In this document: piece by piece, positions 30,161-38,035 of the stretch
Numbering within the stretch: the stretch's first letter is position 1
Layout of the letters: each line of letters starts with the position of its first letter
IMG/VR virus record: IMGVR_UViG_3300044712_002659
Location: 1 to 40,151 of that record
DNA length: 40,151 nt
Source: a virus
Direction: 5' to 3' (one strand)
Notes under the pieces: generated by a model
What the model was told of the DNA's origin: nothing
Seen by the model: the letters and a program-made list of their open reading frames with translations, nothing else
The model's database searches: none
Translations under genes and position numbers: made by a program

Positions 30161-31411
30161 TCAGATGGCCATTACGATGCCTTCGGTGACCTTCGATTCC
30201 CCCAGTTCGTGGGCCTTGTTCATCGCCCGCGCCGCGAAGTTGTTGACCGTGAGCGGGTAGGCGTGGGAGATGGTCCGGCTCTGCCGGTCCTGGAGCTTCA
30301 GGCGGGCAGAGATGGCCGGGAAGGCATCCGGGGCGAAGATGTCATCCACCTTGCAGCCGATCCGCTTGAACTTCAGCGCCAGGTAATCGCGGATGTTGCC
30401 GTTGAGGCCCTTGATCTCCGCCGTCTGGATCCGCCGGATGACCTCGCGCATATCGATATGCGCCTGCTCGCTGAAGATGTCCTTGAGCTCGACCTGGCCG
30501 ACCAGGATGATACCGAGGAGCTTCCGGTATCCGTCCTCCAGCTCGTAGAATCGCTTCAGGTACTTCAGGGTGGACGTGTGGAGGTCGTGGGCCTCCTCGA
30601 TGATCAGGACCGCGCGGAAGCCCTGTTTCGCCCGCTCCAAGAGGAGTTTATGGACCTGCCGGGTTTTATCCTCCAGCTTCAGACGCGGCCGGTCGTCGGA
30701 GAGATCCATGACGATCGCGTCGCAGATGCTGGCCGCGTTCACGCGATTCTTGTCGATCATCTGCGGGAAGATCACGATCACGTCGCCGTCCTTCCTGAGC
30801 TGCTCGACCACCTTGCGCCGCATGACACTCTTGCCGGAGCCCACCTCCCCGATCACGGCGAGGAAACCGCCGTGGCGGGCCGCGTCGAGCATGGCCGCCT
30901 CGATATAGCGGTGCTCGTCGCTCATGAAAATGTCCGAGTCCTTCTGAATATCGTCTACGAATGGATTCCTGAAAATCTTGAAATGCTTCATCGCCTCTTG
31001 ACTGATCATTTCCGCCTCCTTGTTCAAAAGTAATTCCTCCGGATTGCCCGGAACCATTGCCGGCGTCTTTCGGGTCTTCCACATTTTCTGGTTATCCGCC
31101 GCCGGAGAGACATGCCGCAGATCCTTTCCCAAGGGCTGCCAGACGTCCGCCTCCGTCAACTGCCGATCGGCCAGCCACTGCATGGCCCGAGGAACTTGAC
31201 GGACCATCTTCTCCACGATGTCCTTCGCGCCCGGTCGATCGACCGGCAGATACCCCCGGTTGAGCATCAGGTTCACCGCGGGCCGGGAAATGCCCACCAC
31301 GCCGGCAATCGTCTGCTGACTGATGCCGCAATCGAGCGCCAGCTCCTTCAGGACGATCGGCGCGAATGCCATCTTGTAAGCCGCTGCCGCATTTGCCTTT
31401 GCCACGTTCAC
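30161..31411 (-). CDS. AAA+ transposition ATPase / target-site activator (MuB type)
   Basis: This ATPase delivers target DNA to the transposase and stimulates strand transfer. The 416-residue protein has an N-terminal helix-turn-helix (about 25-48, CGISQQTIAGVVGISRPAVN), Walker A GEVGSGKS at 188-195, Walker B AVLIIEEAHD at about 267-276 and a helical C-terminus (about 345-416). Mu B has the same two-part layout, and so does the ExeA-like ATPase family. It lies one small gene after the transposase. The length is longer than Mu B (312), mainly in the N-terminal linker. Confidence 0.92.
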   Translation of the reverse strand: MNVAKANAAAAYKMAFAPIVLKELALDCGISQQTIAGVVGISRPAVNLMLNRGYLPVDRPGAKDIVEKMVRQVPRAMQWLADRQLTEADVWQPLGKDLRHVSPAADNQKMWKTRKTPAMVPGNPEELLLNKEAEMISQEAMKHFKIFRNPFVDDIQKDSDIFMSDEHRYIEAAMLDAARHGGFLAVIGEVGSGKSVMRRKVVEQLRKDGDVIVIFPQMIDKNRVNAASICDAIVMDLSDDRPRLKLEDKTRQVHKLLLERAKQGFRAVLIIEEAHDLHTSTLKYLKRFYELEDGYRKLLGIILVGQVELKDIFSEQAHIDMREVIRRIQTAEIKGLNGNIRDYLALKFKRIGCKVDDIFAPDAFPAISARLKLQDRQSRTISHAYPLTVNNFAARAMNKAHELGESKVTEGIVMAI

Positions 31412-31427
31412 CTCCTCCGTCCTATTG

Positions 31428-31724
31428 CTACAGCCCTATCCCAAATAGACACCTTTGCACCTCAACCTGACCGACCGTATCAGGAACCCTTCCGCCTCCC
31501 GTTTCCGCCTGAAATCTTTCCACCCGCTGAATGAGCAAATCGATGCTCTCGATGTGTTCAGGATTGGCGCCGATTACTCTGCACTCGTCCCGGTAAGCCT
31601 TGAGCGCCACAGGTACAGCCTTGTCTTTCGCGCAGAGTAGCAAAGCGTCCCTTTCCGTATAACGATGACCATTTGCCGGATTCACTGCGAGTATCTGAAA
31701 TTTTCTGTCGATGATGACGTTCAT
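31428..31724 (-). CDS. Small protein between transposase and transposition ATPase
   Basis: The start at 31724 has GGAGGAGG five bases before it; a start nine codons earlier is less likely. The 98-residue product begins MNVIIDRKFQILAVNPANGH and ends in a helical part with IESIDLLIQRVERF. It lies between the MuA-like and MuB-like genes. Not recognised. Confidence 0.62.
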   Translation of the reverse strand: MNVIIDRKFQILAVNPANGHRYTERDALLLCAKDKAVPVALKAYRDECRVIGANPEHIESIDLLIQRVERFQAETGGGRVPDTVGQVEVQRCLFGIGL

Positions 31725-31743
31725 ATGATCCTCCTCCGTTTTT

Positions 31744-33549
31744 CTATCCACCCACCACTGCTGACTGTTTCTCCTCCGCTCCCCACGTTCCGTCCTGGAT
31801 TGACGCGATCACCTCCTCTGCCGTTTTGACCTCGATGCCGGAGGAGTACTGCTCCCGGAGGGTCCGGTTCATCTCCGGGGTGATGACGCCGATCTCGGCG
31901 CTCAGCCGCTTCAAGAATTCCACAAACGAGATCCGCCTCGAGGCGATCTCCCGCGACACTGCCGCGGCGTCCGTCGTTAACGGCTCGTTCGCCGGGATAT
32001 CGTCCGCCGGTTTGATGTCGAGCGGCGTGCCGCGCCGTTCGATGAACTCGACGTTCCCCACCTTCTCCGCCTGGTGGCCGAAAACCGTGAGCGGCGATTC
32101 CTGCCCCATCGGCGGCGCCACGGCGCGGCGTTTGTCGCCGGTGCCCTTCCAGGAGAGCCCCCATGTCTCGCCGATCGCCTCCATCTCCTTCGCGGCCTTC
32201 TGAGTCGCGGTGTCTTTGATTGCCTTGTGCTCTCCGTAGCGGACGCCGTTCGTGAGGCGGCCGTACTGATCCAGCGGGATCGGTGGGCAGAGCCAGACTA
32301 AGCCGTTGAAATGCACCTCCAGGGATGGCCGCTCGTAGGGATGGAGAACCACGTCGACCCACTTGCCGGCCGCCTGCGGGTCCGGCACCTGATAGGACAT
32401 TCCGTCCACGCTGATCAGGCAGGCGCCGTTGGCCTTGCGCTGGAAGGTCGGCTCCTTGATGCAGCGGCGGAAGTACTCCTCCTCCGGACAGAGGCGAAGC
32501 TGCTCCGCCGTGATGTATGACCACAGGACGGAGCGGGGGGCGACGTTCCGCATCATCTTGACGCCGTTGGCCGCGATGCACCAGTCCAGCGCCCAGCGGT
32601 TGAGCTCGTCCAGATCCGCGGGCCGCTGGAGTTTCAGGCGCCCCTCGAACCGGTTGATGTGATGCATCAGCCCTTCGACCGCGCCTTTTGCACGAGGGTT
32701 CCCAGGCATGTGCGTCTGCAGGTCGATCCGGAGGGCGTCAAAGAGGGCCTGGTTGGCCTTCGCCGTGACGATGGAGCCCCGGTCCGTGACAAGGATGAAG
32801 GGAACCCCGTGGAAGCGGAACTTCCCGAGCTTCGCCGCCGACTGGCCGTTCCAGGTGCGCTTGATCAGCTCGTCTTTCGGCCGCATCGCTTCGAAGAGGA
32901 ACTGCGAACCGTCGGCAGCGCGCTCGCCCGTGGAGTAGAAATATCGGAAGTAGAATGCCCCGCTGCAGTGGTCCACCACTGCGAAGCGGAGGAGCTCCTT
33001 TTTGATGGCCCGCACCGTCTTGACGAGCTTGTTTTTGTAGAGGGTCATCTCCTCGTCCCGCTCGCCCAGGCCCTTCTTATCGTCCAGGAAATACTGGAGG
33101 CAGTTGGTCACATCGAATTGCCAGACGTGGTTCGGGTGATCGGAGAGGAGGGTAACGTGGGGAGAGGGCCGGAGGAGATCCTTCGCTGAGAGCTGCTCCT
33201 GGCGCATCCGGGCGCGAAACCAGCTGGTGGAGACGCCGGTTTCTTTGCCCGAGTCCTCCAGAATCTCCTTGGCGTCGCAGGCGGGAAGCGGAATCTGCTT
33301 CGAGGTCCGCTTCGATGCCAGGAGGAGCGCCGAGGCCTCCAGGAGCACCTCCCGGGAGGCGGCTGATTCGCCCTTGGTCGCCCTCTCCTTGCGGAAGCGC
33401 AACCCGCGCGCGGCCGCCCAACGGTTCACCGTTGCCGAGGAAACTCCATAATGGGCGGCCAGATCCCGCGTCTTCCGGGAAGCCTCTCCGCCCGAGAGAT
33501 CCCGCAAACTCTGTTGCACGTGATTCAAAATCGTCTCCGATACCGCCAT
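31744..33549 (-). CDS. DDE transposase (MuA type)
   Basis: This 601-residue protein catalyses replicative transposition. The start at 33549 has AAAAGGATAAC upstream; a start 34 codons earlier gives a low-complexity extension and overlaps the next gene. An N-terminal helix-turn-helix region (RKTRDLAAHYGVSSATVNRW, about 25-44) fits end- or enhancer-DNA binding. The RNase-H-like core has Asp146 (WQFDVTNC), Asp256 (LVTDRGS) and Glu292 (KGAVEGL), with exactly 35 residues between the last two. A beta-barrel-like C-terminal part (about 390-450) and a C-terminal helical tail that may contact the ATPase follow. Confidence 0.94.
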   Translation of the reverse strand: MAVSETILNHVQQSLRDLSGGEASRKTRDLAAHYGVSSATVNRWAAARGLRFRKERATKGESAASREVLLEASALLLASKRTSKQIPLPACDAKEILEDSGKETGVSTSWFRARMRQEQLSAKDLLRPSPHVTLLSDHPNHVWQFDVTNCLQYFLDDKKGLGERDEEMTLYKNKLVKTVRAIKKELLRFAVVDHCSGAFYFRYFYSTGERAADGSQFLFEAMRPKDELIKRTWNGQSAAKLGKFRFHGVPFILVTDRGSIVTAKANQALFDALRIDLQTHMPGNPRAKGAVEGLMHHINRFEGRLKLQRPADLDELNRWALDWCIAANGVKMMRNVAPRSVLWSYITAEQLRLCPEEEYFRRCIKEPTFQRKANGACLISVDGMSYQVPDPQAAGKWVDVVLHPYERPSLEVHFNGLVWLCPPIPLDQYGRLTNGVRYGEHKAIKDTATQKAAKEMEAIGETWGLSWKGTGDKRRAVAPPMGQESPLTVFGHQAEKVGNVEFIERRGTPLDIKPADDIPANEPLTTDAAAVSREIASRRISFVEFLKRLSAEIGVITPEMNRTLREQYSSGIEVKTAEEVIASIQDGTWGAEEKQSAVVGG

Positions 33550-33566
33550 GTCAGTTATCCTTTTGA

Positions 33567-33947
33567 TCAGAATCGTATCCCTATGCTCACATTGTTGATC
33601 ACGGACCCGCCCTCGACTACGACGACCCCGCCGAGCCATATCTTTCGCCACTTCGAGGGCAGCAGCTCGGCGATAACGACGGTCGCCAGGAAAGTTCCCG
33701 CCATCGTCAGATCGATGGTCTGAGTGTTCGGGTGTCGACCCATCAGAGGATTCAGCTCCGCATACTTGTCGGGGTTCCTGGCCACATAGCGCGTCTGCTG
33801 CCAGTCAACCACAAAGAGGGCGGTCGACGCTGCCAGGAGGCTCAGGTCGGTGTTGTCCCACTTGTCGCCGGCATGGGCAGGGGCTGAACACAGGAGCAGT
33901 ATGCCGACCAAGATGAGAAATACCGACGTCGATCCGACTGATCTCAT
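33567..33947 (-). CDS. Secreted/membrane phage protein with signal peptide
   Basis: The 126-residue protein has a signal peptide (hydrophobic core LILVGILLLCSAPAHA, cut after Ala26), then DKWDNTDLSLLAASTALFVVDWQ and RYVARNPDKYAELNPLMGRHP, and hydrophobic segments near 80-110. The DWxQTRY...NP..Y.E.NP..G.HP pattern is one I recall from small proteins of other Mu-like prophages, with no known role. Its position just upstream of the transposase, in an early operon, is odd for an exported protein. Confidence 0.68.
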   Translation of the reverse strand: MRSVGSTSVFLILVGILLLCSAPAHAGDKWDNTDLSLLAASTALFVVDWQQTRYVARNPDKYAELNPLMGRHPNTQTIDLTMAGTFLATVVIAELLPSKWRKIWLGGVVVVEGGSVINNVSIGIRF

Positions 33948-34987
33948 ACGCTTTCCTCCGTCTTGCCAGCTGGGTCGGCTTTCTTCGCGGCGGCTGCCGC
34001 GGTTCGCTCGGCGATCTTCGCCTTGACCTTCTTCCCCATGCCCTTACCGGCGGACAACGGCAGGTTGTCGATGAGGACATCCGCGTCGGGGATCTCCTGC
34101 TCCATGATCTCCCAAGGAACCTCTTCAGCGTCACGATACGTCTGATTGAGTGCGAGGCGCTCCTCCATCGCCACCTTGGCGATGAAGATCCAGAGGAAGT
34201 AGAGCTGGCGCAGGGCGATTACCGGCGCATCATGGGGTTTGATTTTTTTCTTTATGTCTGAAAGACCTTGAAGAAAGTCCTTTTGAACCTGGGCGAGGAG
34301 GTTGATGGCGTCCTGCTCCTCTTCGGTCAGGTCAGTCTTCTCGACGGTCTTCTCCAGCCGCTTGAGATCCCGCTCCAAGGTGTTGATGACCTTTTCCTTG
34401 GCGGCAGCGACCTTCTTTTCTGCGCGGTTGGCTGCTTCGAGATCTTCGATCTTCTTTTGTTGTTCTTCTTCGCGGGTTTTTAGGATGGTTTGGATTTCAT
34501 CGAGGTTTTCTTCCTTGAAGGGGATTGTCTGGCCGGCGATTGTTATGCCCTTGTCGGTGATTTCGGCGAATCCGCCGGAAATTGATTCGCCTATGTATTT
34601 AATTTTATTGATTGTGGCTCCTGAAAAAGTGGCGAAATCCGCCAGAAATTCACCTTTGAACGGCCGGAGATCCATCAATTCCTCATCGACCCGCCGTCTG
34701 TCCACCCCGACATATTCACAGAATTTCTCCCAGGTCATACCCATCTTCGTGCGGTAGTCTTTTGACTCCTTCACTTGCTTCAGAAGCATCAGGTTGAATA
34801 AAGTCGACTGTGACTTTTGAAAGTTCGTGGCCTTGATCTTTCCGGCCATCTCATAGACGTTGGCGATCGCCTCTTCCTTCTCCAGTTGGGTCGTCTCGGT
34901 GCTCTTCTCAATGTTTAGCCTGGTCGCTTCGATCGATTCCGCCGCTGCCGAATAATTCTTAACCAACTTGTCCGCGTCACTGCTCAT
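33944..34987 (-). CDS. Long coiled-coil early phage protein
   Basis: The 347-residue protein is highly charged. A strong coiled coil runs from about residue 165 to 250 (REEEQQKKIEDLEAANRAEK, and following), after a compact region about 70-160 with MTWEKFCEYVGVDRRRVDEE, which looks like a small DNA-binding or recognition helix. It ends in an Ala/Lys-rich tail (AAAAAKKADPAGK). It overlaps both neighbours by 4 and 11 bp. No family was recognised; a role in DNA metabolism is a guess. Confidence 0.62.
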   Translation of the reverse strand: MSSDADKLVKNYSAAAESIEATRLNIEKSTETTQLEKEEAIANVYEMAGKIKATNFQKSQSTLFNLMLLKQVKESKDYRTKMGMTWEKFCEYVGVDRRRVDEELMDLRPFKGEFLADFATFSGATINKIKYIGESISGGFAEITDKGITIAGQTIPFKEENLDEIQTILKTREEEQQKKIEDLEAANRAEKKVAAAKEKVINTLERDLKRLEKTVEKTDLTEEEQDAINLLAQVQKDFLQGLSDIKKKIKPHDAPVIALRQLYFLWIFIAKVAMEERLALNQTYRDAEEVPWEIMEQEIPDADVLIDNLPLSAGKGMGKKVKAKIAERTAAAAAKKADPAGKTEESV

Positions 34988-35288
34988 CGTTGCCTCCCGT
35001 CAGTTCAGATAATTCCCGTTGCGACCGCTCGATCTTTGCCTCCGTCAGGGTCTTGCGCCTGGCCCACACCAGCGCCAGCCGCATACCCAGGACGAACCCT
35101 TCGCCGATCCGGTCCACCCACCGCATGTCCTCCATCGTTCCCATCTGCCGGAAGACCATGTCCGTAGAAAGGCCAGTCAACCGAGTCAGTTCAGAAACGC
35201 TCAGGGGTTCCTTCGCATCCTGCAGCATCCCCAGGATCCGGTCCGCCGTCATCAACACATCGATCTTCCTGCAACTCTTTGCCGTCAT
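34977..35288 (-). CDS. Small winged-helix (IclR-like N-terminal) regulator
   Basis: The start at 35288 has CAGGAGGTGAGT before it. The 103-residue protein contains the IclR-type DNA-binding layout: ADRILGMLQDAKEPLSVSEL, then TRLTGLSTDMVFRQMGTME, then VDRIGEGFVLG (about 15-70). There is no effector domain, so it is a stand-alone DNA-binding unit. It overlaps the next gene by 11 bp. Likely an early regulator. Confidence 0.65.
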   Translation of the reverse strand: MTAKSCRKIDVLMTADRILGMLQDAKEPLSVSELTRLTGLSTDMVFRQMGTMEDMRWVDRIGEGFVLGMRLALVWARRKTLTEAKIERSQRELSELTGGNDEQ

Positions 35289-35301
35289 ACTCACCTCCTG
35301 T

Positions 35302-35790
35302 TTATGCCGGTGCCTTAACCAGGGCCTTTTCCAGGTTTTTGAGCTCCTGGGTCTTCTTCGTGATTTCTTCCTTGAGCAGCCCGATCCGCGCGCGGACGAC
35401 GTCCTTCCCCTTGAGGGCCTTGTAATTGCAGGCATCCACTTGGATGAAGAGCGTCTCCCAATCCCCCGTGGAGGCGCAAAAGGCGGGAACCACATCGCCC
35501 GATATCCCCCATCGCTTGTTCCCGTTAAAGTCGATGCCATCGTTTGACAGATCGCGACTTTCAGCGGACCATCCGTCCAGGGTGCTTTTCGGCACCTCTA
35601 TGCCGCTGAGCTTGAAAATCTCCGCGCAAATGTCGATCCGGTCTTTTCCTGAGTTCTTGATGGCGTTTGAGACGGCGTGACGGAGCCGCATGCTGACGTT
35701 CATGCTGCCGGGTAATGGTGGGGTTTCGGGTTCGAGGTAGGTGAAGAGGCTGATCTGTTTTTCGTCAATCGGTTTCTTATATTTTGACAT
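35302..35790 (-). CDS. Early phage regulatory-type protein
   Basis: The start at 35790 has a GGGGGATTGCA ribosome site and gives 162 residues. The central GKDRIDICAEIFKLSGIEVP, then KSTLDGWSAESRD and DVVPAFCASTGDWETLF, resemble a family found at the start of the early operon of other Mu-like phages. The C-terminal part is a coiled coil (LLKEEITKKTQELKNLEKAL). It may bind DNA; the function is not established. Confidence 0.6.
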   Translation of the reverse strand: MSKYKKPIDEKQISLFTYLEPETPPLPGSMNVSMRLRHAVSNAIKNSGKDRIDICAEIFKLSGIEVPKSTLDGWSAESRDLSNDGIDFNGNKRWGISGDVVPAFCASTGDWETLFIQVDACNYKALKGKDVVRARIGLLKEEITKKTQELKNLEKALVKAPA

Positions 35791-35869
35791 TGCAATCCCC
35801 CGCTTTTTATGTAAAATCAAACTTACTTTGAAAATGGGTGCTCTTAATGAATGAGATCCGCCAGCATCC

Positions 35870-36115
35870 TCATGCGGCCCTCTTCGGCCAAAGATCCTCG
35901 ACCTTCATGCCGAGGGATTCGGCGATGACCTGGCGAGCCAGGTTTCCTTTCTCTTTTGCGCCCATGCGCCGACCAGTAATGATCATGGAGAGAAATGACT
36001 GCGAGCAGCCGGCCTTTTCGGCTAACTCGTCCTGTTTGATGCCGTGCATGATGAGCAGCGCGCTGACGTAGCGCCCCTTTTTTTTGGTTGGCCGTGTGAT
36101 TTTTATGGCGTTCAT
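35870..36115 (-). CDS. Cro/Ner-like helix-turn-helix early regulator
   Basis: The 81-residue protein has an HTH_3 fold: LIMHGIKQDELAEKAGCSQS followed by FLSMIITGRRMGAKEKGN (about 21-58). It is the first early gene and is divergent from the repressor, the position of Ner in Mu and Cro in lambda. The predicted transcript starts within a base or two of its ATG and no Shine-Dalgarno is visible, so translation may be leaderless. It probably turns down the repressor or early promoter once lytic growth begins. Confidence 0.82.
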   Translation of the reverse strand: MNAIKITRPTKKKGRYVSALLIMHGIKQDELAEKAGCSQSFLSMIITGRRMGAKEKGNLARQVIAESLGMKVEDLWPKRAA

Positions 36116-36123
36116 GAGATAGG

Positions 36124-36152
36124 GGTATAGTGGAATATTTCCACCTTGTCAA
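36124..36152 (-). promoter_or_regulatory. Early promoter with embedded repressor operator
   Basis: On the minus strand TTGACA (36152-36147) and TATACC (36129-36124) are exactly 17 bp apart, a near-consensus sigma-70 promoter for the early operon. The spacer is almost entirely the inverted repeat GTGGAA-TAT-TTCCAC (36130-36144 on the plus strand). A second TTTCCACC box lies at 36160-36167 next to the repressor start. Transcription should begin about 36117, next to the ATG at 36115. Binding by the adjacent repressor would block RNA polymerase directly. Confidence 0.82.
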
Positions 36153-36168
36153 GAACATTTTTCCACCT

Positions 36169-36837
36169 ATGAATGAAAACAGATTGAAAACAATTCGGAC
36201 GGAGCTCGGAGGAATTAGCCAAGCAAAATTAGCAGCTAATGTAGGTGTGCCTGCGCATAAAATAAAGGACGCCGAATCTGGAAGGGTAAAAATTTCCACC
36301 GAAATCGCACAGCTGGTGGAAGAAAAACTTGGTTATAACTTCCGATGGGTAATGACGGGAGAAGGCCCGAAAAAGAAGGGCAAGGCCCAACACCAGGTCA
36401 TTCCTGTTCAGCCCGATTTTCCGGCCGACGATTTTGTCTTCATCCGCCAGGTCAATGGAAAGATCAGCGCCGGTGGCGGTCTTATGCCCGACAATTCAGC
36501 AGATCTGCAGTGCGCCTTCCGGAGGGATTGGATAAAAAAGAGGGGCGGGAAGCCTGACAACATGTCCCTGATCAAGGTTTCCGGCGACAGCATGGCCCCG
36601 ACGCTCCTGTCCGGAGATCTCGTCCTGGTCGACCACTCCCGGACGGCCGTCACCCCCCAGGGCGGGATCTACGCAATATCCATCGACCACGAGATTATGA
36701 TCAAGCGGATCCAGGTACTATTTCCGCAGAACAAGCTCCGCATCCTCAGCGACAATTCACATTACGATCCGATCGAAGCCGATCCAGACCAGGTAAAGAT
36801 CAACGGTAGGGTGATCTGGTACGGTAGAGAGATATAA
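36169..36837 (+). CDS. Prophage repressor, S24 (LexA/CI) self-cleaving type
   Basis: The repressor keeps lytic genes silent and can be cut when the SOS response is active. The chosen ATG gives 222 residues; a start 13 codons earlier would lie inside the operator. The N-terminal helix-turn-helix is at about 14-45 (ISQAKLAANVGVPAHKIKDA). The S24 domain has the nucleophile Ser141 in SGDSMAPTLLSGD and the base Lys179 in EIMIKRIQ. An Ala101-Gly102 pair in the linker is a possible cleavage site. There is no good Shine-Dalgarno. The N-terminal part is AT-rich compared with the S24 part, hinting at domain swapping. Confidence 0.9.
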   Translation: MNENRLKTIRTELGGISQAKLAANVGVPAHKIKDAESGRVKISTEIAQLVEEKLGYNFRWVMTGEGPKKKGKAQHQVIPVQPDFPADDFVFIRQVNGKISAGGGLMPDNSADLQCAFRRDWIKKRGGKPDNMSLIKVSGDSMAPTLLSGDLVLVDHSRTAVTPQGGIYAISIDHEIMIKRIQVLFPQNKLRILSDNSHYDPIEADPDQVKINGRVIWYGREI

Positions 36838-36864
36838 ATAATCGAAGTAGCGCATGGGAGGTAA

Positions 36865-37488
36865 ATGTATAAGCACTCACATCGATGGAGATTCCTGCCG
36901 ATGAAAAAACAATTACTTGCGATTTTGTTTATTTATATGTTCGTGATGGTTGGTGTCGCGGAATCGCAGAGTGCTGAAACAATGCGTGAAAAACAAATAG
37001 CATTAAAGGGTTTAAGTATTGGAATGGATATGGACGCAGCACAAAAGATTTGCGAGCGGTTCGCGGGAAAGAATTGGACTGTCAGTCGAATTGAAGCTCG
37101 CAATCAATTGATCGACGATAACGCAGAAACCTTGAGAAGACACAAACTACCTATAGTTGGGAAGCAGGGCTTTCTCATAAAAAATAAAGGTGGCTTTTTG
37201 GATGGATATGGGTTCGTCAGTGAAGATGGTGGAAACGGAACCGTTGCGCAGATACTTTTTAGCGGCGAATTAACTGACTACCTTTATTCATCAGCAGAGG
37301 TGCATGCAGACTTTTTTGTTGAAGATTTCACCAAACATTTTGGCTTGCCGCCTCTTTCATGGATCCAGTATGGCTGGACGTACTTTAGTCCACGTGGGTA
37401 CGAACTAACGATCATGAATGATAAAACCATTGATATAAAGAAAAGTGATCCTGGTAAATCTTTTAGAAGAAAAATAAACTTTGATTAA
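36865..37488 (+). CDS. AT-rich accessory protein with signal peptide, unknown function
   Basis: The 207-residue product has GGGAGG just before the ATG. A hydrophobic segment follows a basic start (MKKQLLAILFIYMFVMVGV at residues 13-31), so it is either secreted or anchored. The mature part has no recognised family: ALKGLSIGMDMDAAQKICER resembles a small repeat seen in periplasmic proteins whose G(M/L)xxxxA segment recurs. The base composition is clearly more AT-rich than the phage genes, and it is bounded by the repressor end on one side and by an echo of that end on the other (37500). This suggests insertion as a cargo gene. Confidence 0.62.
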   Translation: MYKHSHRWRFLPMKKQLLAILFIYMFVMVGVAESQSAETMREKQIALKGLSIGMDMDAAQKICERFAGKNWTVSRIEARNQLIDDNAETLRRHKLPIVGKQGFLIKNKGGFLDGYGFVSEDGGNGTVAQILFSGELTDYLYSSAEVHADFFVEDFTKHFGLPPLSWIQYGWTYFSPRGYELTIMNDKTIDIKKSDPGKSFRRKINFD

Positions 37489-37499
37489 CAGGGGCCTTA

Positions 37500-37541
37500 G
37501 TGGAAGACGGCAGAGTGATCTGGTTTGAGAGGGAGATTTAG
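37500..37541 (+). pseudogene. Remnant of a second repressor C-terminus
   Basis: The 14 codons read VEDGRVIWFEREI and stop. The repressor ends INGRVIWYGREI and stop, so 9 of the last 11 residues match while several codons differ synonymously. The bases after both stops are also similar (ATAATC versus ACAATC, each followed by GGAGG). This looks like a diverged 3' end of an S24 repressor left at the edge of an inserted cassette. Confidence 0.6.
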
Positions 37542-37584
37542 ACAATCATCTGTAAGTGGAGGACGGAAAGGGCAGATAAAGAGA

Positions 37585-37776
37585 ATGACCAGGGCAAGTA
37601 AAATCACGATTACTGTCGTAACGATCATTGTCGCAGCGATGCTCACCGGCGTTGTCCGTGAGATTGCGCCGCATGCCGGATGGATCCGGGTCGTGATCGG
37701 CGCGGGTGGATTCGGCCTGATCCTCTGGATCTGGACGAGAGGGAACTCTTCCGGAGAAAAGGAAGGAGGAAATTAA
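37585..37776 (+). CDS. Small two-span membrane protein
   Basis: The start at 37585 gives 63 residues; a start 20 codons earlier lacks a better ribosome site. Two hydrophobic segments at about 6-24 (KITITVVTIIVAAMLTGVV) and 32-50 (WIRVVIGAGGFGLILWIW) flank a short polar turn. Its stop overlaps the next start (TAATG). Function unknown. Confidence 0.58.
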   Translation: MTRASKITITVVTIIVAAMLTGVVREIAPHAGWIRVVIGAGGFGLILWIWTRGNSSGEKEGGN

Positions 37777-37970
37777 TGGCTCACGTGCAAAGCGAAGAGA
37801 TCATTGATCACCTCAGCGGTGAAATGAGCAAGGCTCTTGAAGACGCTGTTAAGGAGGTAATCCCCAATGCCGTATTCGATCCCTATGTGTTGTTCCATGC
37901 TTTTCGCCGTGCAGTAGGGAGAAAGTGCAATAATTGGGAGCGGGTACCAGATCATCGTGTCCGAGCCTGA
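37776..37970 (+). CDS. Small helical accessory protein
   Basis: The 64-residue protein starts with GGAAGGAGGA upstream and overlaps the previous stop by one base, so the two are co-translated. It begins MAHVQSEEIIDHLSGEMSKA and ends in a basic part (RRAVGRKCNNWERVPDHRVRA). It resembles nothing specific. The pair looks like a small two-gene unit. Confidence 0.58.
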   Translation: MAHVQSEEIIDHLSGEMSKALEDAVKEVIPNAVFDPYVLFHAFRRAVGRKCNNWERVPDHRVRA

Positions 37971-38035
37971 TCAAATTAATTATAGCGCTTCCATCATCAA
38001 CGGTAATGTGAGGTGATTCGGTTCGGGAGGCTAAA

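Larger units (their letters stand above)
1104..36837 (-). mobile_element. Mu-like transposable prophage (siphovirus-tailed mosaic), left end not located
   Basis: A continuous minus-strand gene series carries the Mu order: Ner-like regulator, DDE transposase, AAA+ ATPase, Gam-like, gp16-like, Mor/C activator, lysis, terminase, portal, F, G, I/Z, major head, gp35, gp36 and gp37. A lambda-type tail module and a right-end methylase follow. A divergent S24 repressor lies at the early end. The low-coordinate boundary is taken from the candidate end at 1104. The high-coordinate boundary given is only the repressor stop; the accessory genes after 36838 and even the methyltransferase at 38544 could still be inside the element. 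Nearly all structural genes are open, so the prophage may be functional. Confidence 0.85.

Noticed and set aside
33550-33651. Upstream extension of the transposase
   Set aside because: The added 34 residues are Arg-rich shadow sequence of the neighbouring gene, while ATG 33549 has a ribosome site.
37971-38035. Possible prophage left end in the gap before the DUF6680 gene
   Set aside because: No GTTATCGCA-like inverted copy of the right-end motif is present, so the left end is left undefined.
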